Assembly: GCF_000716595.1 (NCBI RefSeq)
Contig: NZ_JNXC01000037.1
Location: 78,977-142,976, forward strand
DNA: 64,000 nucleotides
Source of the DNA: Saccharothrix sp. NRRL B-16314
GTDB lineage: Bacteria; Actinomycetota; Actinomycetes; Mycobacteriales; Pseudonocardiaceae
Direction of reading: 5' to 3'
Shown here: one piece after another, positions 52,933 to 61,464 of the stretch
How the letters are laid out: every line of letters begins with the position of its first letter
Position numbering within the stretch: position 1 is the first letter of the stretch
Made by a program: the position numbers and the translations under genes
The notes under the pieces: model-generated
Told to the model about the DNA's origin: nothing
Seen by the model: only the letters and a program-made list of their open reading frames with translations
Databases searched by the model: none

Positions 52933-53009
52933 ATTGATGATCAATTAGGGAGGATACGCCCGAAAGGGCGAATAGGGCCGCGCACGACAATACAACCGCA
53001 TTATTGCGG
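52933..53009. promoter_or_regulatory. Palindrome and hairpins between divergent genes
   Basis: ATTGAT-G-ATCAAT is at 52933-52945, CGCCC-GAAA-GGGCG at 52957-52970, and CCGCA-TTAT-TGCGG at 52996-53009. All fall in the ~220-bp AT-richer gap between the N-acetyltransferase and the membrane receptor-like gene and may be operators or attenuator hairpins. Confidence 0.5.
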
Positions 53010-53112
53010 ACCGACCCGGTTTCGGCTTCTCGCACAGGAAAGACCCGTAACATGGGCATCTTCGTGATCGATAACTCACAACACGTGGCGCAATGGTTCT
53101 CCGGAGGTTCGG

Positions 53113-55566
53113 ATGCTCCCACCGGTCGACGGCATGGACAAGTTGGTCTCCCTGCTCGACGACGTGACGTGCGCCAAGCCCAGGCTGCCTTCCCTGGTGG
53201 TCGTGGCGACGTCGACCGATGCGACGGTGAACACCGGATTCCTCGACGCTCTTGAAGCCCGGTTGTCCGGTTCCGACAACAATGGTGTCGCACCGCACGC
53301 GGACACGCCGAAAGTGCCGCACGCGTACGCGGACCAAGAACTCGTCGATTCGGCCACGGCGAGCGGTTTGCCGGCGTATGCGGCACTGCTCGACCTGCTC
53401 GTGCAGAAGTTGAAGGGCCGCATTCCCCGCAACGCGGGAAGGAACTGGAAAACCCGCCGGTTCGACCTGGTCCACGCGGTCCTCGAAGTCGGTTCGGAGA
53501 TCGGCGCCGCGTCCAGGGCGACGCAGCGGAACAAGCTCCTCACCCTGCTGTACCAGCGGTGGGAGAGCCGCAACGCCCTGCTGAGCTGGGCCCGCGGGAT
53601 GAGCGAGGCGGAGTTCCCGGTCCAACTGGTCGGCACGTTGCTCACCGCGATCCTGGGCGGTCCGCTCAGGTGGCTGTTCACGCGCAGGCTCAACGGCGGC
53701 TCGACGCGGTGGCTCCGCGACCGGGTGAAGCGCGCGACGGGCGACGCCGGTGACTTCGCCTCTCAGGCGTTGTCACTGCTGCCCGTGGGCGGCCTGGGTC
53801 AGGATGGCCTCGACAACCTGCGTCGCCAGGTCTTGGTCGCGGCGATCCTCGAAGACCTGTCCGACTTGACCCGGCCCGGCCGACTGTCACCGCGCCGTCG
53901 CCGTCGCCGTTGGACGCCGGTCCTGCTGCTGGACGGCAGCCGGCCGCTCACCGCGGCCCTGCTCGACCAGTTCGCCGAGCAGATGAAGGAACTCGACCCC
54001 GCCCCGTTGTTGATCGTGGGCACGCTGGGTCACGAGCACACGGCCCGCGTGGCCCTCGCGACGCACGACGTGCCGGACGCGGCGCGCATCCTGGACCGGT
54101 TCGTCAACGGCGAGCGGACCGCGCTGCCGGAGCCGCCGTACCTGGCGGTCCGGTTACCGGTCGCGGGTGAGAAGACCGCCGAGGTGAACCCCGCCGTCAG
54201 GACCTGGATCCAGTCGCACGTCCGCGTCGTGCCGCAGGCACCGGGCCTGTCCGCGGTCGTGCCGTTGGCTGTCGTGGTCATGCTGCTGGCCGGCGTGGTG
54301 GGCTTCGGCGCGTACCAGTACCTGCTGGGCGGCTGCTCCGACACGAAGATCAACGCCTCGGGTGAGCGCGTCGGTGTCATCGAGGAGGGGTGCAGCTTCG
54401 TCAGCGGCAGGGTCGTCACGAACAAGCGCGTGCCGGACCTCGCCACCCTCGAACGCCAGGCCGTCGAGAACAACAGCGCCGTGGACAAGCTCAAGGATCG
54501 GCAGGGCAACCCGCGCTACTACCGGACCGTGATCTTCTTCGCCCCGCTGACCCGGGCCGACCAAGCGGAGAGCACCGCCCCGCCCAACGCGATCTGGCAG
54601 CTGCAAGGCGTGGTGGGCAAGCAGAAGGAGCACAACCACCTGGCCGACAGCGACGACGGCAAGGTGCCGGTGAAGCTGGTGCTCGCCAACAGCGGCGACC
54701 GGTTCACGGACGGGCGGTGGGTGGCCGAGCGGATCGCGGCGCGCAAGCGGGCCGGGCGCGGCGAACTGGCCGCTGTCATCGGCATCTCCCAGAGCAGGCC
54801 GCTCGCGCTGGACGCCGTGGGCAGCCTCAGCGGCATCCCGGTGATCGGCGCCGCGATGTACGGCAGCGGGATGACCAGCACCCCCAACATGTTCCTCTCG
54901 TCCCCGTTCAACGCGGCGTTCGCCGAGGAAATCGCGAAATGGGTGAAAGCCCAGCCAGGGGTACAGGGCTCTGCCGTGGTCTACGACCCCGACGACACCT
55001 ACTTCAGCGACGAATTGCGCAACGAGCTGAACGCCCGGGACATCGGCTCGGAGGAGAAGGACGTTGTGGCGAAAGAGGTCCCGGCGAAGAACGGCGCTGC
55101 GGAGCCCACGCTGAAGAACGAGGACGTGAAGCGGCTGTGCGAGGAGGCGGACACCGTCGTGCCGGTCATCGCGAACCGCGGCGACCAGTTGCTCAAGCTG
55201 CTCTCGATCGGTGCGAACCTGAAGGCGTGCAACGAGCGCGTGGATCGACCGATCCGGGTGATCTCGGGGCCGGGCGGGGTGGTCGTGGCGGGATCGGGTG
55301 TCCTGGCCGACTACCCGTGGGTGGACGTGTGGGTGACGGGTCTGGCCGGTACGGCCGAGCAGAGCGAGTCGATCGCGGGTTCCAACGCGTTCGGGATGGC
55401 CGCCCAGGCGATTGCTAACGCCCACCACTACACCACGCAGGTTCCCGACTGGGACGTCTCCCAGGTCCTCGCCTGCCTGCGGGACCAGGAGTTCAACTAC
55501 GACGGCCTCAAGCCCAACGTCTCCGGTGTCGGGGAGGGCCGCGTGCACATCATCGAACCGTCGTGA
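53113..55566 (+). CDS. Membrane protein: degenerate NTPase-like domain plus extracellular ligand-binding-like domain
   Basis: The protein has 817 residues. The first ~375 (LPSLVVVATSTDATVNTGFL, FDLVHAVLEVGSEIGAA, VLLLDGSRPLTAALLDQF) look like a STAND-type NTPase domain without a Walker A GKT. One membrane segment lies at ~378-402 (AVVPLAVVVMLLAGVVGFGA). The ~415 residues outside resemble a type 1 periplasmic binding protein (TVIFFAPLT, AAVIGISQSRP, GIPVIGAAMYGSGMTST, SGVLADYPWVDVWVTG). GGAGG lies 5 nt before the ATG. It may be a receptor that carries outside signals inward; the mechanism is unknown. Confidence 0.68.
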   Translation: MLPPVDGMDKLVSLLDDVTCAKPRLPSLVVVATSTDATVNTGFLDALEARLSGSDNNGVAPHADTPKVPHAYADQELVDSATASGLPAYAALLDLLVQKLKGRIPRNAGRNWKTRRFDLVHAVLEVGSEIGAASRATQRNKLLTLLYQRWESRNALLSWARGMSEAEFPVQLVGTLLTAILGGPLRWLFTRRLNGGSTRWLRDRVKRATGDAGDFASQALSLLPVGGLGQDGLDNLRRQVLVAAILEDLSDLTRPGRLSPRRRRRRWTPVLLLDGSRPLTAALLDQFAEQMKELDPAPLLIVGTLGHEHTARVALATHDVPDAARILDRFVNGERTALPEPPYLAVRLPVAGEKTAEVNPAVRTWIQSHVRVVPQAPGLSAVVPLAVVVMLLAGVVGFGAYQYLLGGCSDTKINASGERVGVIEEGCSFVSGRVVTNKRVPDLATLERQAVENNSAVDKLKDRQGNPRYYRTVIFFAPLTRADQAESTAPPNAIWQLQGVVGKQKEHNHLADSDDGKVPVKLVLANSGDRFTDGRWVAERIAARKRAGRGELAAVIGISQSRPLALDAVGSLSGIPVIGAAMYGSGMTSTPNMFLSSPFNAAFAEEIAKWVKAQPGVQGSAVVYDPDDTYFSDELRNELNARDIGSEEKDVVAKEVPAKNGAAEPTLKNEDVKRLCEEADTVVPVIANRGDQLLKLLSIGANLKACNERVDRPIRVISGPGGVVVAGSGVLADYPWVDVWVTGLAGTAEQSESIAGSNAFGMAAQAIANAHHYTTQVPDWDVSQVLACLRDQEFNYDGLKPNVSGVGEGRVHIIEPS

Positions 55567-55654
55567 CCCCGCTCGACGGCGGAGGGGCCTCGTCCGGGCG
55601 GCGTCACACCGGGTGCGCGGAGTACGCCGGAGCTCATGTGGGTACCGCTGGGAC

Positions 55655-56509
55655 ATGGTGGGCGAGGTGCGCATCGGGACGTCGGGCTGGGTCTACCCGA
55701 CGTGGCGCGGCGCGTTCTACCCCAAAGGGCTGGTGCAGCGGCGGGAGCTGGAGCACCTCTCCGGGCTCATGACGTCCGTCGAGCTGAACGGCTCGTTCTA
55801 CTCGCTGCAACGCCCGTCGAGCTACCGGGCGTGGGCGGCGCAGACACCGGAGGACTTCGTCTTCGCGGTCAAGGGCAGCCGGTTCATCACCCACATGAAG
55901 CAGCTGCGCGACGTGGAGACGCCGCTGGCGAACTTCTTCGCCTCGGGGGTGCTGGCGTTGGGCCCCAAGCTGGGGCCGTTCCTCTGGCAGCTGCCGGCCA
56001 AGCCGGCCTACGACCGGGACCGCCTGGCCCGGTTCTTCGACCTCCTCCCCCGCACCACGTCGGCCGCCGCCGAGCTGGCCGAGCAGCACGACGACCGGCT
56101 GCCCCCGGACCGCACCTGGACCGTCACCGACGCCGACCGCCCGCTGCGGCACGCCCTGGAGGTCCGCCACCCGACGTACGCCGACCCGGACTTCCACGAC
56201 CTCCTCCGCGCGCACTCCATCGCCCTCGTCGTCTCGCACTCGGCGGGCGCCTTCCCCTACCTGGAGGGCGTCACGACCGACTTCGCCTACGTCCGGCTGC
56301 ACGGCAGCAGCGCGCTGTACATGGGCAGCTACACCGACGCCGAGTTGGACGGGTGGGCCGCCAAGATCGGCGGCTGGGCGGTGGACCACGACGTGTACGC
56401 CTACTTCGACAACGACACGGACGCAGCCGCCCCGCGCGACGCGATCCGCCTCGCCGAACGCCTGGGGTTCGCCCTGCCGAAAACCGGACGTGCCCGCACA
56501 ATCAGGTGA
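55655..56509 (+). CDS. DUF72 family protein (2)
   Basis: The 284-residue DUF72 protein (VRIGTSGWVYPTWRGAFYP, SVELNGSFYSLQRPSSYR, VFAVKGSRFITHMKQLRD, LRHALEVRHPTY, DFAYVRLHGSSALYMGSYT, YAYFDNDTDAAAPRDA) is related to the gene at 51374 but has an extra ~30-residue segment around residue 140 (LAEQHDDRLPPDRTW). The ATG at 55655 lies 88 nt after the receptor-like gene. The family's function is unknown. Confidence 0.88.
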   Translation: MVGEVRIGTSGWVYPTWRGAFYPKGLVQRRELEHLSGLMTSVELNGSFYSLQRPSSYRAWAAQTPEDFVFAVKGSRFITHMKQLRDVETPLANFFASGVLALGPKLGPFLWQLPAKPAYDRDRLARFFDLLPRTTSAAAELAEQHDDRLPPDRTWTVTDADRPLRHALEVRHPTYADPDFHDLLRAHSIALVVSHSAGAFPYLEGVTTDFAYVRLHGSSALYMGSYTDAELDGWAAKIGGWAVDHDVYAYFDNDTDAAAPRDAIRLAERLGFALPKTGRARTIR

Positions 56510-56575
56510 ACCGCGGCCGGTGTCACCCCGCACCGGCGCCGGAACGCGGACGCTGGACGGGTGGAGGTGGCCCGA

Positions 56576-56944
56576 ATGACGACCCGCAGCCTGGTGACCG
56601 CCCTGGCACTCACCACCGGCGCCCTGGCGTCCAGCGGCACAGCGGTGGCGCAGCAACCGCCCGACCCGGCGTGCGACCGCGGCGAGCTCTGCGTGTGGGC
56701 GGGCGCCGACTACACCGGCCAGGTCCACCGCCTCGACCTGGAGTCCGCGAACCCGAACGAGTGCATCCCGCTGCCGGGCGGCTTCGTGGCGCGTTCCTTC
56801 GTCAACCACCTGACCAGGGACGCCTCCGTCTTCCAGGGCGCGACGTGCTCGACCGAGGCCGAGTTCACCACCTACCCGGGCCGTGGGACGTACGTGCCCG
56901 ACGCCCCCTTCGTGGTCCGCGCCGTCCAGGTCTGGGAGCGCTGA
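56576..56944 (+). CDS. Secreted peptidase inhibitor family I36 protein
   Basis: The 122-residue protein has a signal peptide (residues ~1-26, SLVTALALTTGALASSGTAV). The mature part resembles family I36 and crystallin-like small inhibitors from actinomycetes: CDRGELCVWAGADYTGQVH, SFVNHLTRDASVFQGATC, and a C-terminal VRAVQVW. Cysteines could form disulfides. The ATG at 56576 is 8 nt after GGAGG. It may protect the cell from its own or foreign extracellular proteases, inferred from the family. Confidence 0.8.
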   Translation: MTTRSLVTALALTTGALASSGTAVAQQPPDPACDRGELCVWAGADYTGQVHRLDLESANPNECIPLPGGFVARSFVNHLTRDASVFQGATCSTEAEFTTYPGRGTYVPDAPFVVRAVQVWER

Positions 56945-56981
56945 GCGACCGTCCGGGCAGCTCGTGCATCCCGAGGCCGGG

Positions 56982-58199
56982 TCAGAGGTCCCGATGGGGT
57001 GACTGCGGAACGCCCAGCGCGAGCACGGCGGTGTCGTCCTCGACCCCTTCGCCGAGCCTGGCCAGCAGCCCGACGAACGCCTCCACGACGCCCGCCGCGG
57101 AGGTCGGGGCGATGGTGCCCGCGAACTCGAGCAACGCCTCTTCGCTGTAACGGGTGTCGCCGGTCCGCGCCTCGACCACGCCGTCCGAGTACAGCGCGAA
57201 CGTGTCCCCGCCGGACAGGCGGACGGTGGTGGTGACCACGCGCGCGTCGGGCAGGATGCCGATGAGCTGACCGCCCGGGGTCTCCACGTACTCAACCGTG
57301 CCGTCCGCGCGCAGCAGCAGGCCGGGCGGGTGGCCGCCGGCGGCGAGGGTGAGCGTGCAGCCGTCCGCCTCCACCTCCAGCACCCCGAACGTGACCGTGC
57401 AGAACCGCAGCGGCCCGTCGTCGCGCTCCTGGTTGAGCACGGTGTTGAGGTTGGTGAGCACGGCGGTCGGGTCCGGGTCGTACACGGCGGCCGACCGCAG
57501 CGTGTACCGCGTCAGCGAGGTCACCGCCGCGGCGCCCGCGCCCTTCCCGCACACGTCACCGAGGAACAAGCCCCACCTGCCGTCCGCCAGCGGGAACACG
57601 TCGTAGAAGTCGCCGCCCACCTCGAACGGCGACGCGTGGTGGTAGTGCGCGGCGATCTCCATGCCCGGCACGTCGGGCAGCACCGGCGGCAGCAGGGTGC
57701 GCTGGAGGGTGATGGCGAGCCGCCGGATCTCGTCGCGCTCCCCCTCGGCCTTCTGCCGTGCGCGCAGCAGCTCCTGCTCGTACGCACGGCGGTCGCGAGC
57801 GTCGAACACCGTCGTGCGGATCAGCAGCGGCTCGCCGTCCTCGGTGGTCTTGACCGTGCAGTTCACCAGCACCGGCATCCGGGTGCCGTCGGCGGCGACG
57901 ACCTCCAGGGCCACCCCGCGGACCTCGCCCTGCATCCGCAGCAACGGCGAGAGGTGCGTCTCGTGGTAGAGCTTGCCGCCGACGCTGAGCAGGTCGCTGA
58001 ACCGCCGCCGCCCGACCAGGTCCGCGCGCGCGTACCCCAGCCAGCGCAGCAGCGTGCCGTTCACCTTCGCGATCTTCCCGTCCAGCAACGTCGACAGGTA
58101 GCCGCACGGCGCGTTCTCGTACAGGTCTTCCGCGCTGTCCTCCAAGAGGGCCGAGAACATCTCGTTGTCGTTGTCCGAAGAGTTCCAGGTCTCGCACAT
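56982..58199 (-). CDS. PAS domain and SpoIIE-type PP2C phosphatase, RsbP-like
   Basis: The 405-residue protein has a PAS domain at ~25-135 (NAPCGYLSTLLDGKIAKVNG, LLRWLGYARADLVG), a linker helix with REEIRRL-like sequence (KAEGERDEIRRLAITLQRTL), and a SpoIIE PP2C domain from ~165. The domain has the metal-binding motifs GGDFYDVFPL, GDVCGKGAGAAAV, ALYSDGVVEART and DDTAVLAL. Its ATG overlaps the stop of the alpha/beta hydrolase gene (TGATG). This hydrolase-PAS phosphatase pair is the layout of Bacillus RsbQ-RsbP, which activates stress sigma factor B by dephosphorylating RsbV. Confidence 0.9.
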   Translation of the reverse strand: MCETWNSSDNDNEMFSALLEDSAEDLYENAPCGYLSTLLDGKIAKVNGTLLRWLGYARADLVGRRRFSDLLSVGGKLYHETHLSPLLRMQGEVRGVALEVVAADGTRMPVLVNCTVKTTEDGEPLLIRTTVFDARDRRAYEQELLRARQKAEGERDEIRRLAITLQRTLLPPVLPDVPGMEIAAHYHHASPFEVGGDFYDVFPLADGRWGLFLGDVCGKGAGAAAVTSLTRYTLRSAAVYDPDPTAVLTNLNTVLNQERDDGPLRFCTVTFGVLEVEADGCTLTLAAGGHPPGLLLRADGTVEYVETPGGQLIGILPDARVVTTTVRLSGGDTFALYSDGVVEARTGDTRYSEEALLEFAGTIAPTSAAGVVEAFVGLLARLGEGVEDDTAVLALGVPQSPHRDL

Positions 58200-59002
58200 C
58201 ACCGCTGGTCCAGGACGAACCGCAGGATCGCCTCCGCCGTGGCCTCCGGGGCGCTGAGCTGCGGGCAGTGGCCCGTGGCGTCGAGCGTGACCCGAGTGCT
58301 GCCGGGGATGTGGGCGTGGACGTACGCGCCGACCTCCGGGGGCGCGATCACGTCGTGCGCGCACTCCAGGATGAGCGTCGGCACGGTCACCCGTGCCAGA
58401 TCCGCCCGGTTGTCGGACAGGAACGTCGTGCGCGCGAACACCCTCGCCACCTCCGGGTCCGTGCGGCAGAAGCTGTTGGTCAGCTCGGTGCCGAGTTCCG
58501 GACGGTCCGGATTACCCATGATGACCGGCGCCATCGTCGCCGACCACCCGAGGTAGTTGCTCTCCAGCGAGTCGAGCAGCTCGTCGATGTCCGCGGCGCT
58601 GAACCCGCCCCGGTAGTCGCCGTCGTCGACGTACCGGGGTGACGGCGTGACCAGCACGAGCCTGCCGAACCGCGTCGGGTCGGCGGCCACTGCCAGGACC
58701 CCGATCATCGCGGACACCGAGTGCCCCACGAACACGGCGTCGCGGAGGTCCAGCTCACGGCTGAGGTCGAGCACGTCCGAGGCGTACCCGTCGAGCGTCG
58801 AGTACCGCTGCGCGTCCCACGAGGAGAGGTCCGACTGCCCCGCCCCGACGTGGTCGAACAGCACGACCCGGCACTTCTCCGCCAACGCGGGCACGACCAG
58901 CCGCCACATGTTCTGGTCACACCCGAAACCGTGCGCGAGGACCACCACCGGACCGTCGTGGTGTCCGACCACGACCACGTTGTTCCTGCTCAGTGCATCC
59001 AT
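58199..59002 (-). CDS. Alpha/beta hydrolase, RsbQ-like
   Basis: The 267-residue protein is strikingly similar to Bacillus RsbQ: LAHGFGCDQNMWR, RVVLFDHVGAGQSDLSSWD, YSTLDGYASDVLDL, VFVGHSVSAMIGVLA, NYLGWSATMAPVIMG and TFLSDNRADLARVTVPTLIL. The catalytic triad is Ser in GHSVS, Asp in CAHDVIAP and His in GHCPQLS. RsbQ supplies or processes a small hydrophobic ligand for the RsbP PAS domain. Here the phosphatase gene overlaps its stop codon, so the pair is coupled. The plant receptors D14 and KAI2 are relatives. Confidence 0.9.
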   Translation of the reverse strand: MDALSRNNVVVVGHHDGPVVVLAHGFGCDQNMWRLVVPALAEKCRVVLFDHVGAGQSDLSSWDAQRYSTLDGYASDVLDLSRELDLRDAVFVGHSVSAMIGVLAVAADPTRFGRLVLVTPSPRYVDDGDYRGGFSAADIDELLDSLESNYLGWSATMAPVIMGNPDRPELGTELTNSFCRTDPEVARVFARTTFLSDNRADLARVTVPTLILECAHDVIAPPEVGAYVHAHIPGSTRVTLDATGHCPQLSAPEATAEAILRFVLDQR

Positions 59003-59123
59003 GCCCCATCCCGTCTCGCTCGGATGACAGTGGTACCCAGCCGCCCACTCCTCCATGCGCGCAGCCCCCCGCGCCGACTCGCGTCGACACAGATTGTCGG
59101 ACGTCGCGGTTAGCGTGCCAAAC

Positions 59124-59759
59124 ATGAGGATGTCGAACGCCGCGGAGCTGACCGACGACCACCACGCGCAGCTGGCCGACCTGGGGCTGCGGATCGACCA
59201 CCTGGACGAGGCCATCTGGGCCGGGGTGGACGCCCGTGCGTCCGCGCCGCCGCTGGGGCCGACCAACGGCGCGGGGCTGCTGGACTGGATCCACCGCGTC
59301 GGCAGGCTGCGCGAAGTCCTCGTCGCGGAGGGCTGGACCAGGGTCGACAAGTGGAACGCCGGGCTCGTCCAGCACCCCACCAGACCGGTCGTCCTGGGCA
59401 CCCTCCAGGGCAACCGCCACACCGGCACACCCGGCGCTCCCCTGCGCAGCGACTACGCCAAGGGCCCGGCCATCGCCGCCATGATGCGGGGCAACGACAC
59501 GGACCAGTTCACGCTCTTCGACTCGCTCCACACCCACGAGTGGAAGCTGTGGTTCCTGGTCACCTACCCCCACCAGGAGGGTGAACGGCTGGTCGTCCTG
59601 CGCGAGGTGGCGCAGCCGGAGCCGACGCCGCAGGGGCAGGTCGTGGACCGGTGGGCGCACCGGATCACGTTGCCGCCCTTGGTGTTCGGCCCACTGCCCG
59701 CCCCCCGCGGCGCGGAAGGCCCCGACGACATCGACGTCACCGTCACGCTGCGCCGCTAG
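59124..59759 (+). CDS. Hypothetical protein linked to XRE/ImmA gene
   Basis: The ~211-residue soluble protein (AELTDDHHAQLADLGLRIDH, WIHRVGRLREVLVAEGWTRV, VVLGTLQGNRHTG, DSLHTHEWKLWFLVTYPHQE) has no known domain. A TAGCGT -10-like element at 59111 just before the ATG 59124 suggests leaderless transcription. The XRE/ImmA gene begins 23 nt after the stop, so they form one unit. It might be the effector or substrate of that regulator, which is speculation. Confidence 0.6.
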   Translation: MRMSNAAELTDDHHAQLADLGLRIDHLDEAIWAGVDARASAPPLGPTNGAGLLDWIHRVGRLREVLVAEGWTRVDKWNAGLVQHPTRPVVLGTLQGNRHTGTPGAPLRSDYAKGPAIAAMMRGNDTDQFTLFDSLHTHEWKLWFLVTYPHQEGERLVVLREVAQPEPTPQGQVVDRWAHRITLPPLVFGPLPAPRGAEGPDDIDVTVTLRR

Positions 59760-59782
59760 GAAGGTGCGAGAATGGCGCGATC

Positions 59783-60799
59783 ATGCTCACGCCCTCCCGC
59801 CTCGCCCTGGCCCGCGCCCGTCGCGGTCTGACCGCGGTGGAGTTGGCGCGCAAGGCGGGCACGAGCCCGGCGAGCATCGGCGACTACGAGCACGGCCGCC
59901 GCCACCCGCAACCGGCCACCACGGCCAGGCTCACCGAGGCCCTCGGCTTCCCCGCGGGCTTCCTGGAAGCCGACGACGTGCCGGAGATCGACGTCGTCAC
60001 CAGACCGGCGCCCAAACGGCAACGGGACGCCGCGATCAGCGCCGCCCGCCTGGCCATCGGCTTCGACGCGTGGCTGGCCGGCGCCTTCACGTTCCCCGAG
60101 CCGGACGTCCCGACGTGGGACCACCCCGACCCGGACACGGCCGCCGAGATGGTCCGCGCCCGCTGGGGCCTCCCGCACCGCCCGGCGCCGAACATGGTCC
60201 ACCTGCTCGAAGCGCACGGCGTCCGCGTCTTCTCGCTGCCCCAGGACTGCGCCGCCGCGGGCCCGTTCTCGCTGCGCCACGACGGCACCCCGTACGTGTT
60301 CCTGGACCCGACGGCCACCCCCGACCAGGCCCGCTTCGACACGGCCCGCGAACTCGGCCACCTCATCCGAACCGGCGACGCGCAAACGTTCGCCACCGCG
60401 TTCCTGCTGCCCCGCGCGGGGGTGCTGGCCACCGTCCCGCGCGGCGCGCTCACCGAACAGGTCGTCGCGCTCAGCACCACCTGGCACGTCTCCCCGCTCA
60501 CCCTCGCGCACCGCCTCCGCGACCTCGGCCTGCTCACGAGCCCCCAGTACACGACCGTCTGCGCGCAACTGGCCCGCCGCACCACCGGCATGGCCCACCG
60601 CGAGACGTCCCAGGTGCTCACCAAGGTCTTCCGCACCCTGCGCGCCCAGGGCACCACCCCGCACGCCATCGCCCGTGAACTCCTGCTCGACGTCGAGGAG
60701 CTGAACGGCCTCGTGTTCGGCCTGGTCCTCACCGCGCTGCCCGGCCAAGGCGACCGCAGCCACCCGGCCACCCCGCACCTCACCCTCGTCCGGAGGTAA
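59783..60799 (+). CDS. XRE regulator with degenerate ImmA/IrrE metallopeptidase domain
   Basis: The 338-residue protein has an N-terminal helix-turn-helix (ALARARRGLTAVELARKAGT, SIGDYEHGRRHPQP) and an ImmA/IrrE-like domain from ~110 (GVRVFSLPQDCAAAG, TPYVFLDPTATPDQARFDTA). The zinc motif is RELGHL instead of HEXXH: the first His is Arg. The usual downstream Glu is also missing (AQTFATAFLLP). It is probably not an active protease but may still sense or bind. It shares a transcript with the hypothetical gene upstream; the methyltransferase follows 2 nt later. Confidence 0.85.
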   Translation: MLTPSRLALARARRGLTAVELARKAGTSPASIGDYEHGRRHPQPATTARLTEALGFPAGFLEADDVPEIDVVTRPAPKRQRDAAISAARLAIGFDAWLAGAFTFPEPDVPTWDHPDPDTAAEMVRARWGLPHRPAPNMVHLLEAHGVRVFSLPQDCAAAGPFSLRHDGTPYVFLDPTATPDQARFDTARELGHLIRTGDAQTFATAFLLPRAGVLATVPRGALTEQVVALSTTWHVSPLTLAHRLRDLGLLTSPQYTTVCAQLARRTTGMAHRETSQVLTKVFRTLRAQGTTPHAIARELLLDVEELNGLVFGLVLTALPGQGDRSHPATPHLTLVRR

Positions 60800-60801
60800 C
60801 C

Positions 60802-61464
60802 GTGGACCGCCCCCTCACCGCCGCCGAGCTGTTCGACGCCGTCGGCCAGGGCTACGAGGACGCGTTCGGGCGCCCTCCGGCCGTCGACGAAGCGGTGCGG
60901 TCGCTCCTCGAACGCCTACCGGACCACGCCAGGGTCCTCGACGTCGGCAGCGGCACGGGTCGGCCGGTGGCGGAAGACCTCGCCGCCGCCGGGCACGACG
61001 TCGTCGGGGTCGACGTGTCGGCCACCATGATCGACATCGCCCGCCACCAGGTGCCACGAGCCCGGTTCGTCCACGCCGACGTCCGCGACTGGGAGACGGA
61101 GAACGCCGGCTGGGACGCGGTGTGCGCGTTCTTCCCGTTCCTCCAGATGACCCGTGACGAGGTCACCACCGTGCTGGTCAAGATCGGCCGGTGGCTGAAG
61201 CCGGGTGGGCTGCTGGCGATGGTGACCGTGCCGCTGGACGTCGAAGGCCTCGAAGTCCCGTTCCTCGGCCACACCGTCCGCCTCACCAGCTTCGCCACAC
61301 CCGACCTGCTCGACCGCGTCACCCGGGCCGGCATGACGGTGCTCGAAACCCGCAGCACCGTCTTCTCCCCCGACCGCGAGGGCCAGCCCGACGAGGAACA
61401 CCTGTTCGTCCTGGCCCAGACCCGGCTCGCTCAGGCCCAGGCGTCCGCCGCCTCCTTGACGTAG
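60802..61464 (+). CDS. Class I SAM-dependent methyltransferase
   Basis: The 220-residue protein has a Rossmann-type methyltransferase core: motif I VLDVGSGTGRPVAEDL, motif II region VVGVDVSATMID, then ARFVHADVRDWE and WDAVCAFFPFLQM. The substrate is unknown. The GTG starts 2 nt after the XRE/ImmA gene. The last 34 bp overlap the convergent NmrA-type gene. Confidence 0.88.
   Translation: MDRPLTAAELFDAVGQGYEDAFGRPPAVDEAVRSLLERLPDHARVLDVGSGTGRPVAEDLAAAGHDVVGVDVSATMIDIARHQVPRARFVHADVRDWETENAGWDAVCAFFPFLQMTRDEVTTVLVKIGRWLKPGGLLAMVTVPLDVEGLEVPFLGHTVRLTSFATPDLLDRVTRAGMTVLETRSTVFSPDREGQPDEEHLFVLAQTRLAQAQASAASLT

Noticed and set aside
53052..53255. Short frame starting MGIFVIDNSQHVAQWF just before the receptor-like gene
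   Set aside because: It runs out of phase into the 53113 gene, and the GGAGG site clearly serves 53113; a leader peptide is possible but unsupported.
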